64,000 nucleotides of DNA from JAFGCY01 sp964609245. Lineage in GTDB: Bacteria > 4484-113 > JAFGCY01. Within the stretch, counting starts at the first letter, position 1. Each line of letters starts with the position of its first letter. The notes beneath the pieces are model-generated. The model made no database searches, had not been told where the DNA came from, and saw only the letters and a program-made list of their open reading frames with translations. Below are positions 32,554 through 43,044 of this stretch, in pieces. The translations under genes were made by a program, and so were the position numbers. The stretch lies in assembly GCA_964609245.1 (NCBI GenBank), contig CAZSSB010000003.1, forward strand, positions 1 through 64,000, read 5' to 3'.

Positions 32554-33054
32554 GTGGAAGCAATTGCGACCCTGATCAACCTGCCGGTGCTGCTGTCCAG
32601 CCTGATCGGCTTCGTGATCCTGTGGTGGGTGCTGAAGAAGTTCCTCTGGCGCCCGGTGCTTAACGTCATCGACGAGCGGCGCGACAGCATCGAGCAGGCC
32701 TTCCAGGAAGTGGATGATGCGCGCGCGGACGTGGAGCGGCTCAAGGGCGAGTACGAGGAGCACCTGGCCAGGATCAACGCCGAGGCGCAGGCCAAGGTCC
32801 AGGAGGCAGTGGCCAAAGGACAGCAGATCGCCGCTGAAATCCGGACCGATGCCGAAGCCCAGCGCGAGAAGCTGCTGGCCAAGACCCAGCAGGACATCGG
32901 GCGCGAGAAGGAGAAGGCACTGGCCGAGATGCGCAACGCGGCCATCGACCTGTCGTTCACCATCTCGCGCCGGGTGATGCGGGACGGGCTTGACCGTGAG
33001 GCCCACGACCGGCTGGTGCAGAGCTTCATCGATGAGATCAAGGAGCTGAACTGA
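32554..33054 (+). CDS. atpF: F-type ATP synthase subunit b
   Basis: The 166-residue peripheral-stalk subunit has one N-terminal membrane helix (about residues 5-28, PVLLSSLIGFVILWWVLKKFLWRP), followed by a long charged coiled coil rich in Glu, Ala, Lys and Gln that reaches F1. It starts with GTG after a GGGGAG ribosome binding site and overlaps atpH by one base (TGATG). A second b-type gene is not present. Confidence 0.93.
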   Translation: MEAIATLINLPVLLSSLIGFVILWWVLKKFLWRPVLNVIDERRDSIEQAFQEVDDARADVERLKGEYEEHLARINAEAQAKVQEAVAKGQQIAAEIRTDAEAQREKLLAKTQQDIGREKEKALAEMRNAAIDLSFTISRRVMRDGLDREAHDRLVQSFIDEIKELN

Positions 33055-33614
33055 TGGCCGGTGCGGTGGCCAAGCGCTACGCGGCGGCGCTGTTCGCGCT
33101 GGCGCTGGAGCGCGGGCTTGTCGAGCCGATCGACGCGCAGGCGCAGCTGATCGAGGACCTCTTCGCGCACCGCGAGATTCGGGCGTTCTTCACGAGTCCA
33201 CGCATCGCGGCGGAGCGCAAGAAGCAGGTGCTCGATCGTCAGTTGGCGGGCCAGGTCGACACGACGGTGCTGAGCCTGATCAAGCTGCTGATCGATAAGC
33301 GGCGGATCGACCACCTCGTCGGAATCATGGAGGAGTATGACGTCCTGACCGACAGGCATCGCGGTGTCGAGGAGGTCAGCATCGTTTCGGCGGTACCGCT
33401 GACCGAGGAGCAGCGGGCGGCGGTCGTGAACGCCGCCCGGCGCTTCAGCACTTACGGTGAGCTGCGAGTCAGCACTGAAGTCGATGGTGGCGTGCTCGGA
33501 GGCGTGAAGGTCAAGCTGGGCGAGAACACGGTGATCGACGGGACGCTGTCCAGCCGTCTGAGCCAGATGCGGGAGCGGATGTATCGCTACCGCCATCGCG
33601 GAGTAGGCGCCTAG
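33054..33614 (+). CDS. atpH: F-type ATP synthase subunit delta
   Basis: The 186-residue subunit joins the peripheral stalk to F1. It begins VAKRYAAALFALALERG, the conserved N-terminal helix, and has the C-terminal signature GGVLGGVKVKLGENTVIDGTLSSRL with the conserved Gly-Gly and Asp. It overlaps atpF (TGATG) and is followed by a 128-nt gap before atpA, the largest gap within the operon. Confidence 0.93.
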   Translation: MAGAVAKRYAAALFALALERGLVEPIDAQAQLIEDLFAHREIRAFFTSPRIAAERKKQVLDRQLAGQVDTTVLSLIKLLIDKRRIDHLVGIMEEYDVLTDRHRGVEEVSIVSAVPLTEEQRAAVVNAARRFSTYGELRVSTEVDGGVLGGVKVKLGENTVIDGTLSSRLSQMRERMYRYRHRGVGA

Positions 33615-33742
33615 GGTGGGCCGGGCCGCGGGTACCCGGTCGTGAGGACGGGGCTGGCAGCGGCGGAGTGTCCCGGGAAGGGGTGCGACAAGTCGCTGGT
33701 GGGTGAGAACCGGACCGGATACGGTAGACAGGAAAGAAGAAC

Positions 33743-35395
<1,653 letters not shown>

Positions 35396-35414
35396 CCGAG
35401 GGAGCTGACCACAT

Positions 35415-35798
35415 ATGAAAGCACAGCGCCCGATCACAATGGAGGACGTCGTCGGCACCAAGGTGCTGATCAAGCTGCACCGCCAGGCTTACGAGACGCT
35501 GGACGTGCAGGGCGTGGAGTCGGAGAAGTTCGTCGCGCAGGTAGTGGGCCTGGACAGCTTCGGGCTCTGGATCGAGAACCCGGCCTATACCACGATTCCG
35601 GTCTACGATGACGAGGGGAACTACATCCCGCCTGAGGACCGCGCGGAAGTGGTACACCGGGCGGTGTTCCTGCTGCAGTGGCCCTACATCCAGACGATCA
35701 TGCAGTTCCCGGATCGTCCGGCGTACCGCGGCGGCGTCGACGAGGCCGAGATCGGCTTCAAGTCCAAGGCCAGGCCGCCAGGGGGCGAGGATGAGTAA
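35415..35798 (+). CDS. Unknown protein encoded between atpA and atpG
   Basis: The 127-residue product has no signal peptide or membrane helix and no recognised family. It contains KVLIKLHRQAYETLD, then VVGLDSFGLWIENPAYTTIPVYDDEG and AVFLLQWPYIQTI. The alternating strands and Gly turns suggest a small beta-barrel such as an Sm- or SH3-like fold (inference). It begins 19 nt after atpA with a GAGGGAG ribosome binding site and its end overlaps the atpG start by 8 nt, so translation is coupled. Its place in the operon argues for a role in ATP synthase assembly, stability or regulation; the standard subunits are all encoded elsewhere in the operon. Confidence 0.8.
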   Translation: MKAQRPITMEDVVGTKVLIKLHRQAYETLDVQGVESEKFVAQVVGLDSFGLWIENPAYTTIPVYDDEGNYIPPEDRAEVVHRAVFLLQWPYIQTIMQFPDRPAYRGGVDEAEIGFKSKARPPGGEDE

Positions 35799-36675
35799 GG
35801 GCGGCAAGGAAATCCGCCGGCGCATCCGCTCGGTGAAGAGCACGCAGCAGATCACCAAGGCGATGAAGATGGTCGCCGCCGCCCGGCTGCGCAAGGCGGA
35901 AGGCCGCACCGAGGCCAGCCGCCCCTACACGGATACTCTGCGCGAGGTGATGGGCCGGCTCGGCGCGGTGGCGGCGGAAGTCGACCACCCTTACCTGCGC
36001 CACATCGCGCCTGATGAGCCTCGCGTCTACTTGCTGCTGCTGACCTCGGACAAGGGGCTCTGCGGGGCGTTCAACAGCCACCTGCTGCGCCGTGCCGAGA
36101 GCTTCATCGCGGAGCAGCGCGAGCGGGGACGCAGTGTCGGCGTCATCTGCGCCGGCAAACAGGGCGCGGACTGGGCCCGCAAGACCGGCCAGGACGTCGT
36201 GGAGCGCTACCCCAGTTTCACCGACCAGACCACCTTCGCCGATCTGAGTGCGGTGATGCAGCAGCTGTCCCAGGCTTACCTGAGCCGGGAGGTCAGCGAG
36301 GTCCACCTGATCTACGCGCGCTTTGTCAACGTGGTCAAGAACATCCCGACGGTCGTGCGGCTGCTGCCAATCGAAGATCTGCCGGCCGGTGAAGAACAGG
36401 AGCACGAATACCGTCAGGAGTACATGCTGGAGCCCAGCCCTGAGGAGTTGTTGGCCAGTCTGTTGCCCAGCTATTTCCGGACGGTGCTGTTCCAGGCAGC
36501 GATCGAGAACTTCACGAGTGAGAATGGGGCCCGGATGGTAGCGATGGATAACGCGACCAATGCCGCCGCCGACATGATCGACGAACTGACACTGCAGTAC
36601 AACAAGGCGCGTCAGGCGGGTATTACGCTCGAGCTGCTCGATATCGTTGGCGGCGCTGAGGCGCTGAAGGGGTAG
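35791..36675 (+). CDS. atpG: F-type ATP synthase subunit gamma
   Basis: The 294-residue central-shaft subunit has the N-terminal helix RRRIRSVKSTQQITKAMKMVAAARLRKAE, the LLLTSDKGLCGAFNSHLLRRA segment, and the C-terminal helix SENGARMVAMDNATNAAADMI, all diagnostic. The ATG at 35791 overlaps the upstream unknown gene by 8 nt. It is followed after only 5 nt by a gene for an exported protein rather than atpD. Confidence 0.95.
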   Translation: MSKGGKEIRRRIRSVKSTQQITKAMKMVAAARLRKAEGRTEASRPYTDTLREVMGRLGAVAAEVDHPYLRHIAPDEPRVYLLLLTSDKGLCGAFNSHLLRRAESFIAEQRERGRSVGVICAGKQGADWARKTGQDVVERYPSFTDQTTFADLSAVMQQLSQAYLSREVSEVHLIYARFVNVVKNIPTVVRLLPIEDLPAGEEQEHEYRQEYMLEPSPEELLASLLPSYFRTVLFQAAIENFTSENGARMVAMDNATNAAADMIDELTLQYNKARQAGITLELLDIVGGAEALKG

Positions 36676-36680
36676 ATGCA

Positions 36681-37421
36681 ATGAGAACAGCCATCGCGCT
36701 CGCAATCGCAGTGCTGCTGGTCCAGCCGGCCTGGGCCCAGGATTCGGTGCCCGAGGACTCGGAGGGCTCCGGGGCGATCACGTTCGAGGATCTCTCCGAG
36801 GGTCTGGAGGTCTTCGCCACGCACCGCGAGGGAATCGTGGTCTTCTTCGTCCTGCCCGTCGGCTGGCCGGTCGCGGAGCCCGGCGCGGATCGTGAAACAG
36901 GCGAGCTGGACGAGGAACTGGGTCGCTATACCCTGCTCAGCCGTTCGCTGGTGGCGGATGATGAGGAGGCCGCGGACCTGGTCTTCGAGATGACCATTTT
37001 CAGCAGCGCGCTGCCGGAGGAATGGGCCGAGGGCACGACGGAGGAAGAGCGGGCCGAACTGGAGAAGTCCGCGTTTTGGGACTTCCTGAACGTGCAGATG
37101 TCGCAGAGCCTGCGCGCCGGTCTGCACTGCGTGACGCCGGCCGAGGAGATCCGGGCCAAGCCCTATGGCACCGGTACCCGGCCGCCGACCCTGTTCGTGC
37201 CGATCTTCTATGAGCCCCAGGGCGGCGGCGCCAGGATTTACACGTTCTCCAGCGTCTACGACGGCAAGGTCTGGATGCTCAAGTTCCTGGTCAAGGAAGA
37301 CCAGATCGACAACTACGGGGCGCTGATCGCCCTGATCGTCAACAACAGCTTCGCGATGACGGAGGCGGAGTTCGAGGCGGGGCACTACGACATCCCGCCG
37401 CCGCAGATCGAGAATCAGTGA
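36681..37421 (+). CDS. Exported protein of unknown function encoded between atpG and atpD
   Basis: The 246-residue product has a clear Sec signal peptide (MRTAIALAIAVLLVQPAWAQ, cleavage after AWA), so the mature protein lies outside the cytoplasm, on the opposite face from F1. It is acidic, has one Cys, and contains VVFFVLPVGWPV, FSSALPEEW and VWMLKFLVKED. No family is recognised. It sits 5 nt after atpG and 13 nt before atpD, so cotranscription with the synthase is almost certain. A secreted protein in this position is unusual; a role near the a/c ring exit channel or mere hitch-hiking are both possible. Confidence 0.8.
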   Translation: MRTAIALAIAVLLVQPAWAQDSVPEDSEGSGAITFEDLSEGLEVFATHREGIVVFFVLPVGWPVAEPGADRETGELDEELGRYTLLSRSLVADDEEAADLVFEMTIFSSALPEEWAEGTTEEERAELEKSAFWDFLNVQMSQSLRAGLHCVTPAEEIRAKPYGTGTRPPTLFVPIFYEPQGGGARIYTFSSVYDGKVWMLKFLVKEDQIDNYGALIALIVNNSFAMTEAEFEAGHYDIPPPQIENQ

Positions 37422-37434
37422 GTTCAAGGAGCGC

Positions 37435-38880
<1,446 letters not shown>

Positions 38881-38893
38881 CAGGGACCAGGAT

Positions 38894-39331
38894 ATGCCAG
38901 AGCGTGAGTTTGCACTGAAAGTGGTGACGCCGGACCGCGAGGTCTGGAACGGCCGCGCGACCAGCGTGGTGGTCCCGGGCCTCGACGGCTACTTCGGCGT
39001 CTGGGCGGGCCACGCCCCGCTGATTGCCGGCATGGGTCTCGGCGCGGTGCTGATCAGGACCCCCGAAGAGCACGTGATCAAGTTCTGCGCCGTAGCCGGC
39101 GGCTTTATCGAGATCAGCGCCGCGGGTGTCACCGTGCTGGCCGAGGCCGCGGAGCTTGGCGAGGACATCGACGTCATCCGCGCCGATCAGGCACTCACGC
39201 GCGCCCGCGAGCGCCTCAGCAAGCACTTCGCCGACATCGACATCGACCGTGCCCAGGTCGCGCTCAGAAAGGCGCTCAACCGCAAGCGCGTCGCCGACCG
39301 CGCCAAAGAGAAGCCGACGGTGATGGTGTAG
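38894..39331 (+). CDS. atpC: F-type ATP synthase subunit epsilon
   Basis: The 145-residue subunit has the N-terminal beta-sandwich (FALKVVTPDREVWNGRATSVVVPGLDGYFGVWAGHAPLIAG) and a C-terminal helical hairpin that can inhibit ATP hydrolysis. It ends the operon 13 nt after atpD. No clear terminator separates it from the convergent xseA gene 26 nt away. Confidence 0.94.
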   Translation: MPEREFALKVVTPDREVWNGRATSVVVPGLDGYFGVWAGHAPLIAGMGLGAVLIRTPEEHVIKFCAVAGGFIEISAAGVTVLAEAAELGEDIDVIRADQALTRARERLSKHFADIDIDRAQVALRKALNRKRVADRAKEKPTVMV

Positions 39332-39357
39332 CGGCGCAAACGGTCAGCCTGCGCCAA

Positions 39358-40698
39358 CTAGGATTCCGGCAGGCGCTTAACGTCCATCTCGCCTTCGCGG
39401 ACTTCGACGCGCAGCTGATCGCCGGGCTTGACCTGCTCTGCGTCGCGAACCAGCTGGCCTTCCTTATCCCAGACCAGGGCGAAGCCCAGCTTCTTGGGAG
39501 CGCGGGGATCGCGGGCGGTCAGTTCGCGCTCGCGGGCGCCAAGTTCAGCGACGACGCTCTCATAGCCGGCACGCGCGCCATGCAGCAGATCGCCCTCCAG
39601 CCGTGGGAGCAGGTGCTCCGCATCGTCCAGTTGCCGCGCGAGCGGATCGGCCAGGCGGGCGACGAGATCGCCGAGGCCTTCTTCCTCATCAAGCTGGACG
39701 CCGGTGGCGGCGAGTTCCGCCAGCCGCTGGGCGGCGTCATCCACTTCCTGCCCGCCCTGCTCGACACTGCCCAGCACGTCGCGCACCACCCGGCGGTCGA
39801 ACAGCCGCTCCAGTTCGTCGCCAGCCCCATCAAGCGCGTGCTGCAGCGTGGCCAGCAGGCGGCCCGAGGCAGCGTCCACTCCCGTCCGCAGCTCGGCGGC
39901 GTCGGGCGCAACCAGTTCGGCGGCGGCGGACGGTGTCGGCGCGCGCCGGTCGGCGATGAAGTCCACGATGGTGAAGTCGATCTCGTGACCGACGCCGGTG
40001 ATTACCGGGCGCTGGACCTCGGCCAGTGTGCGCGCCAGCGTTTCATCGTTGAAGCACCACAGGTCCTCCAGGCTGCCCCCACCGCGCACCAGCAGGACTG
40101 CCTCGATGCCGGGGCACTGATCGGCGGCCCGCAGCGCGGCGATCAGCTCCGGCGGGGCGCCCTCACCCTGCACGCTGGCCGGAAAGAGCACGATGTCCAG
40201 ATAGGGTGCGCGGCGCCGGAGTACGTTGAGCACGTCCTGCAGGGCGGCGGTGGCGATGCCGGTCACTACACCGATCCGCCGCGGCACCTCGGGCAGCGGC
40301 ACCTTGCGCTCGGCGGCAAACAGCCCCTCGGCGTCGAGCTTGCGCTTGAGCGCTTCGAACTGGGCGGCCAGGTCGCCGGCACCGGCCCTGATCAGGTCAT
40401 CGGCGATCAACTGATACTCGCCGCGTACCTCGTAGACCCGCACGTCGCCGTGGACCAGCAGGGCCTCGCCGTCGGCTGGCGGCTTGCGGCGCTTGCCGAA
40501 GCGGAAGTAGGCTACCGCCAGCTGGGACTGGCTGTCCTTGAGCGTGAAGTACAGGTGGCCGCTGCCCGCCAGCCGCACGTTGCTGGCCTCGCCGCGAACC
40601 CAGACGGCGGCCAGCTCGGCCGCGCCCTCGATCAGCCGCCGCACCCGGCGGGTCACCTCGCTGACCGTCAGTTCCTGCCGCTGGCCTTCCCGATCCAT
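39358..40698 (-). CDS. xseA: Exodeoxyribonuclease VII large subunit
   Basis: The 446-residue protein begins with the N-terminal OB fold (VSEVTRRVRRLIEGAAELAAVWVRGEASNV, GHLYFTLKD) and continues with the conserved nuclease core PRRIGVVTGIATAALQDVLNVLRRRAP, VRGGGSLEDLWCFNDE and PVITGVGHEIDFTIVDFIADRRAPTPSAAAE. With XseB it degrades single-stranded DNA to oligonucleotides. xseB is not adjacent. The ATG at 40698 follows the family N-terminus; a longer frame to 40851 would pass through the promoter. ATTGTA read on the minus strand is TACAAT, 7 nt before the start. Confidence 0.94.
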   Translation of the reverse strand: MDREGQRQELTVSEVTRRVRRLIEGAAELAAVWVRGEASNVRLAGSGHLYFTLKDSQSQLAVAYFRFGKRRKPPADGEALLVHGDVRVYEVRGEYQLIADDLIRAGAGDLAAQFEALKRKLDAEGLFAAERKVPLPEVPRRIGVVTGIATAALQDVLNVLRRRAPYLDIVLFPASVQGEGAPPELIAALRAADQCPGIEAVLLVRGGGSLEDLWCFNDETLARTLAEVQRPVITGVGHEIDFTIVDFIADRRAPTPSAAAELVAPDAAELRTGVDAASGRLLATLQHALDGAGDELERLFDRRVVRDVLGSVEQGGQEVDDAAQRLAELAATGVQLDEEEGLGDLVARLADPLARQLDDAEHLLPRLEGDLLHGARAGYESVVAELGARERELTARDPRAPKKLGFALVWDKEGQLVRDAEQVKPGDQLRVEVREGEMDVKRLPES

Positions 40699-40705
40699 CG
40701 GCAGT

Positions 40706-40740
40706 ATTGTAATCGCCCGGCCCTCAGTCGCTGCTACAAT
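40706..40740. promoter_or_regulatory. Divergent leaderless promoter pair between xseA and the MoeA-like gene
   Basis: TACAAT on the minus strand (40706-40711) ends 7 nt before the xseA ATG. TACAAT on the plus strand (40735-40740) ends 9 nt before the MoeA-like ATG at 40750. The whole intergenic spacer is 51 nt, so the two promoters overlap and may compete. Neither gene has a Shine-Dalgarno sequence. Confidence 0.5.
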
Positions 40741-40749
40741 CGTGCCTCT

Positions 40750-42309
40750 ATGGCTGACAGACCCAAACTGGCGGAGGCGCTCGAGAGCGTGCTCAGCCTG
40801 ACCTATCCGCCGACAACTCTGAGCATCGACACGCCCAAGGCGGCCGGCCACCGGCTGGCCAAGGCCGTGGTGGCCAAGGGCAACCTGCCGACGCGGCCCG
40901 TCTCGCTGGTCGACGGCCTGGCGGTGGTGAGGCGCGACGTGCTGGCCCCTGCGGCGCCAGCGGCTGATGCCGAGGATGTCGCTGCACCAGCGTCGGCACA
41001 GGAACCCCCCGCGAGTGACGCATCAGAGAATGGCGGGGAGGTCATCAGCGGACCGCTGGAACCCGTGGCCGACGAGGACGCACCCGCGGAGGGCGAGCAA
41101 CACCAGCCGGCGGCTGACGCCGCGCCGACCGCCACCGCCGAGCCACGGGACCCTGGCACCGTCCGGCTGACACTCAGGCCGTTCCCGCCGACCAACCGGC
41201 TGGAGGACGCACTGGCCAGCGGCCAGGCGATCGCCGTGCCGGCCGGTGGGGAAGTCCCGCGGGGTGGCGAACTGGTCTACCCCTTCAGTGCGTTCACGGC
41301 CGAGGTGGAGAGTGTCGCTGCCGATCCCGCGGCCGCCTCTGGAGAGCAGCCGCCGTCGGCGGAGCAGGAGGCCAACGCGTCGGAGAACGACGAGAATGGT
41401 GATCTGCCCGTTGCCGAACCGGCCCGCGACTGGGATCTGGTGGCGCGCTTTCAGCAGGGCGAGATCGAGTTGCCGCGGCTCAGCGGAGCCCCGCCCTCGA
41501 ACATGGTCGGGATCGGTGCCTGGGCGCGCAGTCGCGAAGCACTACTGCCCGAACGGACCATCCTGCGGGCCTCGGACGTGGCGTTGCTCGCCTCTCTGGG
41601 TATCGACGAGGTGAAGATCTACCGCCGGCCGGTGGTCGGGGTGGCGAGTCTGGGGCCGGTCTTTCCGGTTGCCGGACGGCAAAACGACGACGAGGCGGCA
41701 AACGCCATCTGCCCGCTGTCGTCGCTGGTGGTCTATCTGGCGCGCGCCGCGCGGGTGGCGGCGCTGCCGCTGGGCCTCGCTCCGATGCGGTTCCGCAAGC
41801 TGGCGGGCATGGTCGAGAAGTGGACGAAGCAGGTGGATATCCTGCTGCTGGTGGGCGGCTCGCACCACGGCCCGCAGTGCCTGGGCCTCGATGTGCTGAG
41901 CGCTCTCGGCAAGGTGCAGCTCAGCGGCCTGGACCTGCGCCCCGGCGGCGGTCTGTCGGCGGGGAAGGTGGACGGGCAGCCGGTGATCGTGCTGCCCGGC
42001 TCCCTGCCGGACGTTCTGGCGGGATTCGTGCTGCTGGCGCGGCCGCTGGCCCACAAGTACCTGACGCCGCATCTCTACGAGGATACGCTACCGCTGGAAC
42101 TGGCCTGCGGGTCACAGCTGCGCGTCGAGCGCGATACGGCGGTGCCGGTCCGCTATAGCTTCGACCTGCAGCGGGGCATCGACTACACCCGGTTCAGCGG
42201 AGAGGTTCAGGAGCCGTGGCTGGAATACTCCCGGGGTCAGGCGCTGGTGGTTCTGGAGGGTGGCCGCCGCTACGCTGACGATGAAGTGGTCACTGCGCAT
42301 CGCTACTAG
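40750..42309 (+). CDS. Divergent MoeA-like protein with an acidic low-complexity insert
   Basis: The 519-residue product follows the MoeA plan: HRLAKAVVAKGNLPTRPVSLVDGLAVVRR near the N-terminus, VPAGGEVPRGGELV, then ILRASDVALLASLGIDEVKIYRRPVVGVASLG, and DILLLVGGSHHGPQCLGLDVLSALG with LRPGGGLSAGKVDGQPVIVLPGSLPDVLAGFVL. MoeA inserts molybdenum into molybdopterin. Key positions differ: the GDEL motif after the VAxxSTG strand is replaced by GPVFPV, the GGVSxGxxD motif lacks the Asp, and PGNP is PGSL. About 70 Ala/Glu/Pro-rich residues interrupt it near 65-135 and another acidic stretch lies near 190-225. A long in-frame extension antisense to xseA is rejected. It may be inactive or act on another ligand. 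Confidence 0.65.
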   Translation: MADRPKLAEALESVLSLTYPPTTLSIDTPKAAGHRLAKAVVAKGNLPTRPVSLVDGLAVVRRDVLAPAAPAADAEDVAAPASAQEPPASDASENGGEVISGPLEPVADEDAPAEGEQHQPAADAAPTATAEPRDPGTVRLTLRPFPPTNRLEDALASGQAIAVPAGGEVPRGGELVYPFSAFTAEVESVAADPAAASGEQPPSAEQEANASENDENGDLPVAEPARDWDLVARFQQGEIELPRLSGAPPSNMVGIGAWARSREALLPERTILRASDVALLASLGIDEVKIYRRPVVGVASLGPVFPVAGRQNDDEAANAICPLSSLVVYLARAARVAALPLGLAPMRFRKLAGMVEKWTKQVDILLLVGGSHHGPQCLGLDVLSALGKVQLSGLDLRPGGGLSAGKVDGQPVIVLPGSLPDVLAGFVLLARPLAHKYLTPHLYEDTLPLELACGSQLRVERDTAVPVRYSFDLQRGIDYTRFSGEVQEPWLEYSRGQALVVLEGGRRYADDEVVTAHRY

Positions 42310-42330
42310 TCTGCGCGTGAACGACGACAA

Positions 42331-42891
42331 CTAGTGCTTGTGCCGGGGGTGCCTGAGCGGGCGGTGTATGAACTCCGGGGGATCCGGCTCCCACTCGTCG
42401 GTGAGTTCCAGAACCTGCTCCAGCACCTGCTCCCACTCCAGCAGTTCTCCGCCCAGTTCGTCCTGATAGCCTTCGGCGTCGTCTTCGCTGGCGAACGCGT
42501 AGATGAAGGGCAGCTGGGTCTTCTCGACATCTCCGGACTCCGCATCGTACAGATAGACGGCGTGCTTGGCGCGCAGGACCAGCTGTTCGTCGGTGCCGAA
42601 GCTCGGATAGTCCAGCACCTGAATCCAGATCGGCTCGTTCTCGTAGTCCTCCAGCTGTTCCAGCAGGCAGAACAGGCTGCAGCCGTCCAGCGTCTTGGTG
42701 TGCCGGTCGATCTTGACCGCCGCCTGGGCACGGCCGGGACTGGTGTCGGTGAAGCGGCGGCATACCTGGCAGATCGGGCGTGGGTTGAGCGCCGCTGCCG
42801 GCTCGGCGTTCAATGGCAGCAGTGCCGCCAGCAACAGCAGCGCCGTCACCAGCCGCGTCCACACTCTCTCCAGCTTCTCGATGCTCCTCAT
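42331..42891 (-). CDS. Exported NosL-like metal-binding protein
   Basis: The 186-residue product has a signal peptide (about residues 10-35, ending PAAA). It then has ICQVC (a C-x-x-C pair, where NosL has a similar Cys-Met motif), DGCSLFCLLEQL, KHAVYLYDAESGDV and FIYAFASEDDAEGYQDELGGELLEWEQVL. This order is that of NosL/NosL-like proteins, which bind copper for nitrous oxide reductase maturation. The C-terminus RPLRHPRHKH is His-rich. No nosZ or other denitrification gene is in the window. TATCAT lies 11 nt before the ATG. The lipobox of classical NosL is absent. Confidence 0.6.
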   Translation of the reverse strand: MRSIEKLERVWTRLVTALLLLAALLPLNAEPAAALNPRPICQVCRRFTDTSPGRAQAAVKIDRHTKTLDGCSLFCLLEQLEDYENEPIWIQVLDYPSFGTDEQLVLRAKHAVYLYDAESGDVEKTQLPFIYAFASEDDAEGYQDELGGELLEWEQVLEQVLELTDEWEPDPPEFIHRPLRHPRHKH

Positions 42892-42902
42892 GACTCCGGG
42901 TA

Positions 42903-42946
42903 ATGATACCGAACGGAGCGGTAGCTACGCTCAGCTTTGCTATAAT
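42903..42946. promoter_or_regulatory. Divergent promoters of the NosL-like and CYTH genes
   Basis: TATCAT on the minus strand (42903-42908) serves the NosL-like gene with an 11-nt gap to its ATG. A perfect TATAAT on the plus strand (42941-42946) serves the CYTH gene, with a leader of about 93 nt. Confidence 0.45.
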
Positions 42947-42959
42947 CCAGCAGCTTTGA

Positions 42960-42986
42960 CCAGGCGGAAGGCCTGGGGGTTCCGCC
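42960..42986 (+). promoter_or_regulatory. Leader hairpins upstream of the CYTH gene, mutually exclusive
   Basis: CCAGGC (42960-42965) can pair with GCCTGG (42971-42976), or GGCGGAA (42963-42969) with TTCCGCC (42980-42986). The two hairpins share bases, so only one can form. Both are upstream of the ribosome binding site at about 43031-43037. Confidence 0.3.
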
Positions 42987-43044
42987 CGCGGTCTGTTCAG
43001 CGGAGCGCACGGGTGAATGCAAGTACTGATCGGGAGGAAAGGCG

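Noticed and set aside
39580..42309. 909-codon open frame starting inside xseA on the plus strand
   Set aside because: The portion before 40750 is antisense to xseA, and a TACAAT promoter lies just before the ATG at 40750.
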